Source of the DNA: CAYWQB01 sp964460785
GTDB taxonomy: Bacteria > Chlamydiota > Chlamydiia > Chlamydiales > CAYWQB01
Assembly: GCA_964460785.1 (NCBI GenBank)
Contig: CAYWQB010000001.1
Coordinates: 62,001-126,000 of the forward strand
Direction of reading: 5' to 3'
DNA: 64,000 nucleotides
Part shown: positions 1 to 7,949 of the stretch, in pieces
Layout: the number at the start of each line of letters is the position of its first letter
How positions within the stretch are numbered: the stretch's first letter is position 1
Translations under genes and position numbers: made by a program
The notes under the pieces: model-generated
The model's input: only the letters and a program-made list of their open reading frames with translations
Told to the model about the DNA's origin: nothing
Database searches by the model: none

Positions 1-267
1 AATAGGGTTCGATAGAATTTTATGTGTGCTATCTGACACACAACCTGCAGAGTTTTTATACCGTCCTAGATAGTTTACTTTGAGCGCTTGCTGTGTACAC
101 TCAACGGCTGAAGTTGCATGATTACCGATCCCATCTTTCACATCAGCGATCCCTATAACGGTTAAATCTGCATTGGAGGTCCTAAAATTCCCCAGCTTAA
201 TAAAGGAGCAGGCTAAAACAGCAAGAACTACAACTAAGGTGAAGTATATCTTTTTCTTTTTAAGCAA
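1..267 (-). CDS. Partial exported/membrane-anchored protein, possibly a glycosyltransferase (N-terminus only)
   Basis: The first 89 codons of a gene that runs off the left edge. The start is TTG: a stop codon closes the frame five codons upstream, there is no ATG in the visible frame, and an AGAGGT ribosome site lies about six bases before the TTG. Residues 1-25 are a Lys-rich start followed by a hydrophobic stretch, which looks like a signal peptide or membrane anchor. The following segment (VIGIADVKDGIGNH) is reminiscent of the glycine-rich first loop of GT4-type glycosyltransferases, and the divergent neighbour is a GT90 glycosyltransferase, so a role in surface glycan synthesis is possible. 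The fragment is too short to assign a family. Confidence 0.6.
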   Translation of the reverse strand, partial: MLKKKKIYFTLVVVLAVLACSFIKLGNFRTSNADLTVIGIADVKDGIGNHATSAVECTQQALKVNYLGRYKNSAGCVSDSTHKILSNPI

Positions 268-409
268 GGGATTACCTCTTTAATCAAGTCTAAACTTACA
301 GGTCAAAGCAAGTTATTCACTGCCATAAATTTACGCAACTAAAAATTTGCATTTTATTTCTCAAATAAAGACTCTCTCTAAGCAACTAAAATAACGAGAG
401 GTTACAAGA

Positions 410-1573
410 GTGAAAGCATTACTTTTTACTTGTATATGGATTGCTTTTTTAGCCCCCCTGACAGGAAATAACCAACTTGTTAAATATTATCACGGCCCAA
501 TGAATTGGGAGTGGCAGGAGAAATCTAAAGATACAACATGTACAGAAATACCCGGGGTGCTGCTGACTATCATAAGCTCTTCTCAATATATGACTTATGC
601 AGAAAATAAAAACTATATTCGTAAGGGAACTGCTTTCCGACTTCTTGTAGCAGATCTAGAATATGTTCCTGAATCTCACCTAGTAGAGAGTTACATTCTT
701 CCATTTCAAGACCTCCTATTCTATGCAGAAAAGAAAAACTATATTCCTAAGGGAGCTGCTTTCCGACTTCTTGTAGGAGATATCCAAATAGACCCCCCAA
801 ATGGCCTCGTAGCTTTTGCAAAAACGCGACCTAAAGATAGCTCTCGGCTAACTATTGCCAACCTCAATCGATTTCGTCACTGGGGAACATTAAATGACTT
901 TAAAGATAACTTATCACTTGAAGAGAAGCTTCCTTATGCGATCTGGCGAGGGACTACGACAGGAACCAATCGGTTACCAAAACATGAACAGCCGCGCTAC
1001 AAGCTAGCCTCTGCTTGGAGCCACCTTGAAGATCCTCGCATTGATGTTGGCTATAGCTTCATCTGCCAACAGGGCGCCTCTCATTCAGAGATGTATAAGC
1101 CTCATGTTAAGGACCGTCTTTCTATAGAGGAGATGCTTCAATACAAATACATCATTTCTGTCGAAGGCAATGATAAAGACTCTGGCTTACAGTGGAAGCT
1201 CTACTCCAACTCTGTCGTCCTTATGCAGCCTCCTTTTTTTGAAAGCTGGTTAAGAGAGTTCCAGCTTCAGCCCTACGTACATTATGTCCCCTTAAAAGAT
1301 GATTACTCTGACCTCCTAGAAAAAATTGAATGGTGCGAGAGCCATCCTGAGCTCTGTAAAAACATCTCCGCAAATGCCACACAGTGGGTGCAAAATTTCT
1401 TAGACAAGGAAGAGGAGGAATTAAAGCTCCAGGCAAAAGTTGTCAAAGCTTACTATAAGGCTATGCCTAAAGAGGCAAAGCTAAAACTTCTTCCTCCCTA
1501 TGAAAAGAAAACAAGGTTTAAGAGTATAAAGCGAGAGCGAAAAGCAAGATTTTTTGCTAGGAAGCCTCACTAA
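410..1573 (+). CDS. Glycosyltransferase family 90 (CAP10/LpsA-like) protein
   Basis: 387 residues, GTG start behind a GAGGT site. Family 90 features are visible: the W-R-G-T-T-T-G motif near residue 178, the segment Y-K-Y-I-I-S-V-E-G-N around residues 245-255 and the S-x(5)-Q-P-P-F-F-E-S-W region that follow the usual CAP10 order. GT90 enzymes transfer sugars such as xylose or glucose to surface polysaccharide or protein. The N-terminus is hydrophobic and may be a signal peptide or anchor. An in-frame duplication is present: about 20 residues beginning YAENKNY (bases 596-655) recur as YAEKKNY (722-781), 42 codons later, with 56 of 60 bases identical. The gene is divergent from the partial gene at 1-267 and ends at a bidirectional terminator shared with lon. 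Confidence 0.8.
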   Translation: MKALLFTCIWIAFLAPLTGNNQLVKYYHGPMNWEWQEKSKDTTCTEIPGVLLTIISSSQYMTYAENKNYIRKGTAFRLLVADLEYVPESHLVESYILPFQDLLFYAEKKNYIPKGAAFRLLVGDIQIDPPNGLVAFAKTRPKDSSRLTIANLNRFRHWGTLNDFKDNLSLEEKLPYAIWRGTTTGTNRLPKHEQPRYKLASAWSHLEDPRIDVGYSFICQQGASHSEMYKPHVKDRLSIEEMLQYKYIISVEGNDKDSGLQWKLYSNSVVLMQPPFFESWLREFQLQPYVHYVPLKDDYSDLLEKIEWCESHPELCKNISANATQWVQNFLDKEEEELKLQAKVVKAYYKAMPKEAKLKLLPPYEKKTRFKSIKRERKARFFARKPH

Positions 1574-1584
1574 CTCTCCCATAA

Positions 1585-1610
1585 AAAGAGGGGGCTTAAG
1601 CCCCCTCTTT
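1585..1610. terminator. Bidirectional rho-independent terminator between the GT90 gene and lon
   Basis: A perfect G+C-rich palindrome: arm AAAGAGGGGGC, TTAA at the axis, arm GCCCCCTCTTT. It is flanked by A-rich sequence on the left and T-rich sequence on the right, so it can end transcription of both converging genes, whose stop codons lie at 1571-1573 and 1619-1621. Confidence 0.9.
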
Positions 1611-1618
1611 ATTTGCTC

Positions 1619-4603
1619 TTATGCAGAAAAAAGATCATTTTCCTCTAAAGCATGTTTTAGAAGTTCTTGAATATTTCCTACGCAAATCACTTGAAAATCA
1701 GTTCCAATAAGGTTTGGATATCGCTCAAGAACCTCTTTAAGATCTTGCTCATTTTCTTTCGGAATCAATACTTTTTTCACGCCAGCTTTTTTAGCTCCTA
1801 CGAGCTTATACTCTAGCCCTCCTATCGCTTTGATATTTCCACTTAGGTCAATTTCTCCTGTGGTGGCTACATCTGGACGAATAGGGATCCCTGTAAGTTG
1901 AGAGACGATAGACGTTGTAATCGCTCCTCCTGCAGAAGGGCCATCTTTAGGAACTGCAGCCTCTGGAGTATGCACATGCAAACCAAAAGCTGGGTTTGCT
2001 CGTATTTCAACCTGTAGCTCTTTGGGTAAGAGGTTCCAAGCTACAGTTCTTGCAGCCTGCATACTTTCTTTCATAACTTTCCCTTGATTCCCTGTTAGGT
2101 GAAGGGCAAGGTGAGTCTCTGCAAGAGTTCGGAATGCTTGGATAACAGTTAGCCCTCCTCCCCCAGCCGTATCGGCATAAAGACCATTGATTGCTCCTAC
2201 CTGAGGTGTATCACTCACATGGTCTTCTTGGATCCTTGGCTCTTCAAGACACTGATGAACAAGATCACGGTCTACTATGACTGGCAAAGAAAACCCTGGT
2301 GTTTGCAACCGGTTTAAATTCACCTCTCTTACGATACTCACGAGACACTCTTTCAAGCGGCGTACCCCAGCCTCATGTGTATACTTATCGATTAAGTAAT
2401 TGATGATTTCCTCTGAAAATACAATATCCTCAGCTTTCATCGAGACATTCGATAAGATGTTCGGTAAAAGGTGCTGTTGTGCAATTTCAACTTTTTGCTC
2501 CTTGCTATGCCCTTTTGTACGAATTGTGATCATGCGGTCTTGAAGGATAGAGTCTATTTTTTCTTCATCATTGTAAGAGCAAACAAATAGAGCTCTTGAA
2601 AGATCTAGTTTCACTCCATCAAAATACACATCTTCAAACTCTTTGTTTTGGGAAGAGTCCATTAAGTGTGTGAGGATCCCTATGATCTCTTTTCCTCGTT
2701 CTGTTTGGCTAATTTTATCTAACTCATCGATGTAAATCACGGGGTTCATGGTTTTACTCTCCATGAGAATTTGAGCAATTTTCCCCCACTTGGCTCCGAT
2801 ATAAGTCTGGTCATGACCCACTAAAGTTGCACCATCTTGCGCGCCCCCTATTGCGATGAAGGCAAAAGGGCGACCCAGAGCTTTAGCAATTCCTTCTCTT
2901 GCTAAAGTGGTTTTTCCATTACCTGGAGGACCCTGGATAGCAATTACTTCACCTCCTTTCCCTCCATTTGCAATCCATTGCCCCATTACACGCATAAGCT
3001 GCTTCTTTGCTAGCTCATGACCATAAACAGCAGAGTCTAGATTCTCTGAGAACGCCTGCATATAGTCAGCAATTTCCTTTGGAGAGTTTTTCTCCATAGA
3101 GACAGGAGGAGCTGTGTATTCACCTAAAGGTAACTTCAGCAAAGACTCAACCCACTTTTTCGCCTTTGCTCCTTCTTCTGTATCGACTTTAGCTTGCCTT
3201 GCTTTAATTAGAGCTAAAGACTTCACCCTTTCATCCATGCCTGAGGCGATGACCCGAGCCTCTAAGTCTAAGCTATGATCTGCTTCTTCTGTCAAACGCT
3301 CCTTTGTTTTTTCATAGTTAATCTGGGCACTTTTGAGTTTCTCTTGGAAGGCATATGGCAAGCTATCAAATACCCACCTAGCTTGCTGTGGGGAGACTTC
3401 ACTTAGCATGGATTGAAAGTAGACAGCCATTTCATCATCATCGAGTAAAAGCAGCAGGCTAATCACTTCAAGTTTCTTCTCAGTAGTACCTTGAAGGAAC
3501 TTTCCAGGAAGAAGAGTAAAGTCAGACTCTTCAAGTTTTTCTGCTTTTTCATAGGTTGTACGAGCTAAAGAGATCCACTCTTCGTCTGATAATACAACTA
3601 GGTCTTTGGTTGTAGAGTAAAACTCTAAAAAGTTATCACGAAAGTCTTCTGGAAGAGAGTGTTCTCTTTGGAGAGCTTTGGCAAAAGATTCTTTCCTTAA
3701 ACGCAGCTCATCATGAATAAGGTGAGCACCAAGCAAGTCTTGTGAAAAGTGCCCTTGTACAACAACAGCCTGGCTTTCTGAAATAGGGATAACTAAAGAG
3801 GCGCCATGGACTAAATCATAGGGGTTGCATTCTTTTCTCTCTTGAAGGTGAGTAAAGAAGGGCTTTTTCTCTGTAAGAGCATGCATGAACACCTCTTGAG
3901 AACAACCTAATGGATGGATTTGCTCTTTTCTATTGAGCCGCGTGGTTACCTCTTTCCACTCTGTGGGATGAAAGGAAAGGTCATACCCCAAAAAGTCTTT
4001 AGATATCGCTTGGCAAGAGGGATGCATTGCCATTAATGACTTTAAAGAAAGCCCTCCATAGCTTTTTGAGATTGAAAACAGGCTTTTTTCGATTTTACTC
4101 AATCGATCGCTATATTTTTTTTGCAGTTGGCGAAGGTCTTTTTGAGCATGTTTAGAGAGGTAGAGCTTCAGGTCTTGATCGACTCCTTTGAACTCTTCAA
4201 GGCACCCTTTCAACTTTTCCATCGCTTGTAGGTACTGTGGATAACTGATTGATCCACGAGATTTTGAGATACCTAACTTTTTCTGCATGGAAAAGATCAG
4301 CTTTTGCAGTTGCTGGTCTTTGTTTAAAAGGTCTTCAACTAAATGACTTGCTCCTTGCTCTTTCAAAGTGGCTCGTATTCTGCAGCCTCTAAAAGCTGCT
4401 TTTGCTTTTAAACTTTCTGTGCTGGGACTTTCTATCTTCTGTATATCTTTAGCGGTTAGCTCTTGACCTGCCTGAGCGAGTCTACGCAGCTTAACTCTTT
4501 CTGCAATCGAACTAGCATGACTGCCTGAAGTAGGGCTTGTAGAACCAGAGAGCAGTAGTGTCTTTGGTATAAACTCTTGCTTCACTCTTATTGAATCACC
4601 CAT
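1619..4603 (-). CDS. lon: Lon-family ATP-dependent serine protease with atypical long N-terminus
   Basis: 994 residues, compared with about 780-820 for ordinary Lon. The C-terminal half is a complete Lon: Walker A GPPGNGKT near residue 560, Walker B VIYIDELDK near 620, and an S16 protease domain with the catalytic Ser in PKDGPSAGG (about residue 888) and the Lys in EYKLVGAKK about 44 residues later, the normal spacing. The first roughly 500 residues are helical and charged and do not read like the usual substrate-binding LON domain. The wording around IDLSRALFVCSYND-type segments (here LDLSRALFVCSYNDEE) differs from standard bacterial Lon and recalls divergent Lon versions seen in large DNA viruses; this is an impression, not a search result. 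The start has a GGGAGGGG site. A stem-loop lies in the leader at 4634-4659. Confidence 0.88.
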   Translation of the reverse strand: MGDSIRVKQEFIPKTLLLSGSTSPTSGSHASSIAERVKLRRLAQAGQELTAKDIQKIESPSTESLKAKAAFRGCRIRATLKEQGASHLVEDLLNKDQQLQKLIFSMQKKLGISKSRGSISYPQYLQAMEKLKGCLEEFKGVDQDLKLYLSKHAQKDLRQLQKKYSDRLSKIEKSLFSISKSYGGLSLKSLMAMHPSCQAISKDFLGYDLSFHPTEWKEVTTRLNRKEQIHPLGCSQEVFMHALTEKKPFFTHLQERKECNPYDLVHGASLVIPISESQAVVVQGHFSQDLLGAHLIHDELRLRKESFAKALQREHSLPEDFRDNFLEFYSTTKDLVVLSDEEWISLARTTYEKAEKLEESDFTLLPGKFLQGTTEKKLEVISLLLLLDDDEMAVYFQSMLSEVSPQQARWVFDSLPYAFQEKLKSAQINYEKTKERLTEEADHSLDLEARVIASGMDERVKSLALIKARQAKVDTEEGAKAKKWVESLLKLPLGEYTAPPVSMEKNSPKEIADYMQAFSENLDSAVYGHELAKKQLMRVMGQWIANGGKGGEVIAIQGPPGNGKTTLAREGIAKALGRPFAFIAIGGAQDGATLVGHDQTYIGAKWGKIAQILMESKTMNPVIYIDELDKISQTERGKEIIGILTHLMDSSQNKEFEDVYFDGVKLDLSRALFVCSYNDEEKIDSILQDRMITIRTKGHSKEQKVEIAQQHLLPNILSNVSMKAEDIVFSEEIINYLIDKYTHEAGVRRLKECLVSIVREVNLNRLQTPGFSLPVIVDRDLVHQCLEEPRIQEDHVSDTPQVGAINGLYADTAGGGGLTVIQAFRTLAETHLALHLTGNQGKVMKESMQAARTVAWNLLPKELQVEIRANPAFGLHVHTPEAAVPKDGPSAGGAITTSIVSQLTGIPIRPDVATTGEIDLSGNIKAIGGLEYKLVGAKKAGVKKVLIPKENEQDLKEVLERYPNLIGTDFQVICVGNIQELLKHALEENDLFSA

Positions 4604-4633
4604 ATTCCCCTCCCAAATAAGAAATAGGTTTTA

Positions 4634-4659
4634 GGTTCTCAGCCATGAAGCTGAGAACC
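4634..4659 (-). promoter_or_regulatory. Perfect stem-loop in the leader of lon
   Basis: Arms GGTTCTCAGC and GCTGAGAACC pair over 10 bp with a six-base loop, about 30 bases upstream of the lon start codon. It is not a CIRCE element, whose consensus arms are TTAGCACTC/GAGTGCTAA. It could be an operator, an attenuator or a stabilising mRNA structure. No T-run follows directly in the lon direction, so a terminator role is less likely. Confidence 0.55.
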
Positions 4660-4758
4660 CCCTTCAAGCGAAGCAATAAGCATGTTTAATATTTATGTAA
4701 AATAAATTTTATCTCATCTTAACCTAATAAACCCCCAACAAGCTAAACAAAAGATAGT

Positions 4759-4779
4759 TAAGGAATGGCAATCCTTAAA
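4759..4779 (-). terminator. Stem-loop after the 87-residue gene
   Basis: Inverted repeat TTAAGGA/TCCTTAA with a seven-base loop lies five bases past the stop codon of the small gene at 4784-5047. On the minus strand it is followed by CTATCTTTTGTTT, a moderate T-run, so it is a plausible weak rho-independent terminator. Confidence 0.5.
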
Positions 4780-4783
4780 CTTT

Positions 4784-5047
4784 TTAATCCTCAAAAAGCT
4801 CTTTCAAGTGCTCCTTCCATGAAGAGGACTGCTTTTTAATCTCTTTTTTTTGCCACTCTTCAAGGGCCTCTTTTGCCTGGTCTGACCACTCTGCAATCTT
4901 TTCCTTCGCAGACTCTATCCACTCTTCTGAATGGTCTTCGATTTTTTCTTTCACTTCTTCTGCTTTTTCTTCGGCTTGTTTGAAACGCTCTTCATAACGA
5001 TCCTGAACGATGTATTGTTCAATAGGCTGACTACTTGCAAAAAACAT
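4784..5047 (-). CDS. Small highly charged helical protein (87 aa), function unknown
   Basis: The start ATG has a GGGAG site seven bases upstream. The sequence is dominated by Glu, Lys, Trp and Ala with repeated EEW/EKI patterns (IEDHSEEWIES, KIAEWSDQ, ALEEWQKK) spaced about 11 residues apart, as in amphipathic-helix repeats of stress or coiled-coil proteins. No signal peptide or membrane segment is visible. The gene stands alone between lon and the acetyltransferase and appears to have its own terminator. I do not recognise a family. Confidence 0.65.
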   Translation of the reverse strand: MFFASSQPIEQYIVQDRYEERFKQAEEKAEEVKEKIEDHSEEWIESAKEKIAEWSDQAKEALEEWQKKEIKKQSSSWKEHLKELFED

Positions 5048-5154
5048 ATCTACACTCCCATCAATTTATTCATCTGCTTACTAACAGACTTATATGTGCA
5101 AAAAACTAATAAAATAAGTAAGTTAGGTCTACTTTTATCTTAATGAGGCTGAAG

Positions 5155-5787
5155 ATGCTCTCTCCGGACACCCTATATCCTATTTCCCAAGCAACAAAAG
5201 ATGTGATCTTTCTGAAAAACTTCATCACAAACCCCAATATCTCCATTGGGGACTATACCTACTATGCGGGAACCCCTCCGGAAAATTTCGAAAAGGAAAA
5301 TGTGGTCTTTGGGGTATCAAGTAAGCTAACAATTGGCAAGTTCTGCGCTATAGCTGCTGGCACGAAATTTGTCCTCAATGATGCAAACCATCATATGGAT
5401 GGCTTTTCTACATATCCTTTTTTCATTTTTGCAAAATATAATGAAGAAGACTGCCCTGGATGGGGAGAGTATGAACTAACATTTCCAAATAAGCCTGACA
5501 CAGTCATTGGGAATGATGTTTGGTTTGGACACGAATCCGTGATTATGCCAGGTGTCACCATTGGTAACGGATGCATTATTGGCTCTCGAGCTGTTGTGTC
5601 TAAGGATCTCCCCCCCTACTCCATCGCTGTGGGGAACCCTGCAAAGGTCATACGCAAGCGCTTTGCAGAAGAAGTCATTACACAACTTGAGAAAATCCAG
5701 TGGTGGAACTGGAGCTACGATAAGATTTCAAGGAATATCGCATCCATTACTGGTGGAGACATTGAGAAGCTTCAAAGCGCCTCTTAG
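5155..5787 (+). CDS. Hexapeptide-repeat acetyltransferase of the xenobiotic (Vat/CatB) type
   Basis: About 210 residues of left-handed beta-helix sequence. It carries the xenobiotic acetyltransferase signature: the catalytic-His segment NHHMDGFSTYPF, the long loop after it, and the C-terminal repeats VWFGHESVIMPGVTIGNG...IIGSRAVVSKDLPPYSIAVGNPAK. Family members acetylate streptogramin A, chloramphenicol or sugar hydroxyls with acetyl-CoA, so the substrate here may equally be a surface sugar. I chose the ATG at 5155, which has GAGG six bases upstream; the in-frame ATG at 5143 has no ribosome site. It converges on the DUF202 gene, and their stop codons overlap. Confidence 0.85.
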   Translation: MLSPDTLYPISQATKDVIFLKNFITNPNISIGDYTYYAGTPPENFEKENVVFGVSSKLTIGKFCAIAAGTKFVLNDANHHMDGFSTYPFFIFAKYNEEDCPGWGEYELTFPNKPDTVIGNDVWFGHESVIMPGVTIGNGCIIGSRAVVSKDLPPYSIAVGNPAKVIRKRFAEEVITQLEKIQWWNWSYDKISRNIASITGGDIEKLQSAS

Positions 5788-6074
5788 CGACTCTTATTCA
5801 CAAGCTTGGATAGCTTCATGAGTCGCCCATGAGAGCGAAGCATGCAGGCGGAGCCAATTAAAAAGCTTAATACACCAATCGCAATGAAGCTCCACCCAAA
5901 CCATTCAAACCAGCTTTTCGTATCTGAAAACCCAATAAAAGCAGCTCCTACCGCAATGGATGAAAGAGCTGTGCGCAAAACAGCTAAGGTTGTTCGATCT
6001 CTAGCAAGAACGGTCCGCTCATACGCCAAAAGTAGGTTGTGGTCTTTTTTCTCCTCTTCTGTCAACTTGTACAT
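5784..6074 (-). CDS. DUF202 (YidH-like) inner-membrane protein
   Basis: 96 residues. The DUF202 signature LAYERTVLARDRTTLAVLRTAL is complete and is followed by two hydrophobic segments (about residues 38-53 and 60-80). The family is of small integral membrane proteins without a firm function. The start has a strong AAAGGAGG site. It reads toward the acetyltransferase gene and shares its last bases, so the two are convergent. Confidence 0.85.
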   Translation of the reverse strand: MYKLTEEEKKDHNLLLAYERTVLARDRTTLAVLRTALSSIAVGAAFIGFSDTKSWFEWFGWSFIAIGVLSFLIGSACMLRSHGRLMKLSKLVNKSR

Positions 6075-6118
6075 CTGTGCCTCCTTTGATTTCTCCTATC
6101 TAGCATAGAGGTCTAGTG

Positions 6119-7126
6119 ATGAATAGTAAAAAAAACATCGTCTTGTATATAGACTCCTCGCCTCATGGAGGGTGTGGTCACCTTATGCGCCAACTAGCAA
6201 TGGCTCAGGAGGCTAGAAGGCTTGGTTTTTCGGTAATTTTTATCTATCGAGATATGCAGCCATCTACCATACAGAGGGTTGAGGAAGAGGGCTTTGCTGC
6301 CATCTCGGCCCCTACTCTTCCCTTATGCCAGGTGGAAGAAAAGTTTGATGCCTGTGCCTTGATTATTGACACCTACTTTCTACACCCAAAACAGACTTTA
6401 GGATTGGGTTCCCTATCTATTCCTATTGTGCTTTTTGATGATGGAGATCACACTGTTACTGATCAAGCAGACTTCATCGTCAACCCTTCCTTTCATACAG
6501 ATCCTGCAAACTACAGTGATCAAAAAAGATGTAAGGAGCTGCTTCTTGGGCCTAAGTATCAAATTTTCCGGCAGGAGTTTTTACAGGCTTCTATTCCTTC
6601 TTTTAAAGAAAGAGCTCGCTTTTTGCTAACATTTGGAGGGTCTGATGTCAAAAACCTCTCTATGGAGATCTCTCAATCCCTTCTTTCTTTAGACTCTTCT
6701 TTACCTTTAGACTTAGTGCTTGGAGCTCTCGCTGCAGACCAAGAAGTGGCTCAAGCCTTTCACCACTACCCCCAGGTGAAGGTCCATAAAGATGTGCGCA
6801 ATATGGCACAACTCATGAGCCAATGTGGCATGGCTATTACAAGCGCAGGTGTTACTTTGAAAGAGTTGATTTATATGCAGGTGCCTTCACTAGCTCTTTG
6901 CTTGGTAGATAATCAGCTCCCTAGCATAGAGACAGCTTTAAATGGACAAGCCTTTATTGGAGTCGATATCCGCAAAGAGCATGAGAGTGCTGCACTAGCC
7001 AAGCGCGCCTATACTCTTTGGACAGAAGCTGCCAAACGAGAAAAAATGTCTCGCTTTTGTCAGTCCATCTATCAAACAAATGGTGTTGAAGAGATCTTCA
7101 ACAGACTTTGGCATTTCTTTTCATAA
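6119..7126 (+). CDS. PseG/SpsG-like sugar-nucleotide hydrolase (GT28-fold)
   Basis: 335 residues. The N-terminal motif GGCGHLMRQLAMA and the mid motif LTFGGSD match the PseG/SpsG family, whose best-known member hydrolyses UDP-2,4-diacetamido-2,4,6-trideoxyaltrose in pseudaminic-acid synthesis; the VDSYF-like segment appears as IIDTYFL and LFDDGDH, and the C-terminal SAGVTLKELIYMQVP fits. A companion SpsF-like cytidylyltransferase is at 52718-53875, far away. I see no aminotransferase or synthase of the pathway nearby, so the exact sugar is open. ATG at 6119 fits the AGAGG site better than GTG at 6116. Confidence 0.78.
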   Translation: MNSKKNIVLYIDSSPHGGCGHLMRQLAMAQEARRLGFSVIFIYRDMQPSTIQRVEEEGFAAISAPTLPLCQVEEKFDACALIIDTYFLHPKQTLGLGSLSIPIVLFDDGDHTVTDQADFIVNPSFHTDPANYSDQKRCKELLLGPKYQIFRQEFLQASIPSFKERARFLLTFGGSDVKNLSMEISQSLLSLDSSLPLDLVLGALAADQEVAQAFHHYPQVKVHKDVRNMAQLMSQCGMAITSAGVTLKELIYMQVPSLALCLVDNQLPSIETALNGQAFIGVDIRKEHESAALAKRAYTLWTEAAKREKMSRFCQSIYQTNGVEEIFNRLWHFFS

Positions 7127-7184
7127 ATTTCTGGTTATGACAAACTTTTTCCATCTACTCACGAACTAGGCCTTTTCCATAGCT

Positions 7185-7949
7185 ATGCCACTTTGCCAAG
7201 ATCTTCTTGATGCTAAGCACTATAAAACAAACTCCTCTGTACAAAAGTCGTTAAGTCAACAATCGCTGGCTCTTCACTCTTTTAAAGGCACAGAGCATGT
7301 TTTAGACATTGGTTGTCGAGATGGGAAGGTCTCTATGGAGATTGCCAAACAGGTACCCTTAGGCAAAGTTCACGCTATTGATTTTTCCCCAGACATGATT
7401 TCTCTTGCTCAGCAAGACTATCAAGCTGAAAACTTGTGCTTTGCTGTACAAGATGTGCTCGCTCTTGATGATCAGGAAAAGTATGATCTCATTACTGGAT
7501 TTTGCTCCTTGCACTGGATGAATCAGCCGAAACAAGCCCTAGAGCATATCCACCAAGCTCTAGTACCTTATGGTCGCCTTTTGCTTCTGACATTTCCTTT
7601 AGAATCAGCATATTGGCAACTCTTTGCTCGAGCTCTTGATCTTCCTCGCTGGCAAGAGTTCAGGAAAGTAAGCGCTTTAAATACAATGCTCTCACAAGCA
7701 TCGATAGACCAGGTGATTCAGGAGTTAAACTACCAGCCTCTTGTTCGTCATGTGGTCCAGAAAGAAGCTCAATACCTCTCTTTTGATGCCTTTATTGCCT
7801 ATGCAAAAGGGTGGCTCAGCCTATTAGCTCCCATTCCTTGTGAGTTGCAAGATGCTTTTCTTCAGGATGTTTTGCGAGATATAGATACCTCTTCTTCCTT
7901 TTCTCTTCCCTACACACTCACAACACTCTATTTGGAAAAGAGTATTTAG
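7185..7949 (+). CDS. SAM-dependent methyltransferase, class I (trans-aconitate methyltransferase/BioC-like)
   Basis: 254 residues. Motif I is VLDIGCRDGKVS (residues about 39-50), followed by the acidic end of strand two in HAIDFSPDMI and the post-motif segment FCSLHWMNQPKQALEHIHQALVPYGRLLLL typical of small-molecule methyltransferases. In trans-aconitate methyltransferases and BioC a tryptophan follows LHW in the same way. The substrate cannot be read from the sequence. No biotin genes adjoin it. It follows the PseG-like gene in the same direction and its stop overlaps the convergent ferredoxin-like gene by four bases. Confidence 0.8.
   Translation: MPLCQDLLDAKHYKTNSSVQKSLSQQSLALHSFKGTEHVLDIGCRDGKVSMEIAKQVPLGKVHAIDFSPDMISLAQQDYQAENLCFAVQDVLALDDQEKYDLITGFCSLHWMNQPKQALEHIHQALVPYGRLLLLTFPLESAYWQLFARALDLPRWQEFRKVSALNTMLSQASIDQVIQELNYQPLVRHVVQKEAQYLSFDAFIAYAKGWLSLLAPIPCELQDAFLQDVLRDIDTSSSFSLPYTLTTLYLEKSI

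Noticed and set aside
4634..4659. CIRCE/HrcA site before lon
   Set aside because: The arms do not match the CIRCE consensus although the position would fit a heat-shock gene.
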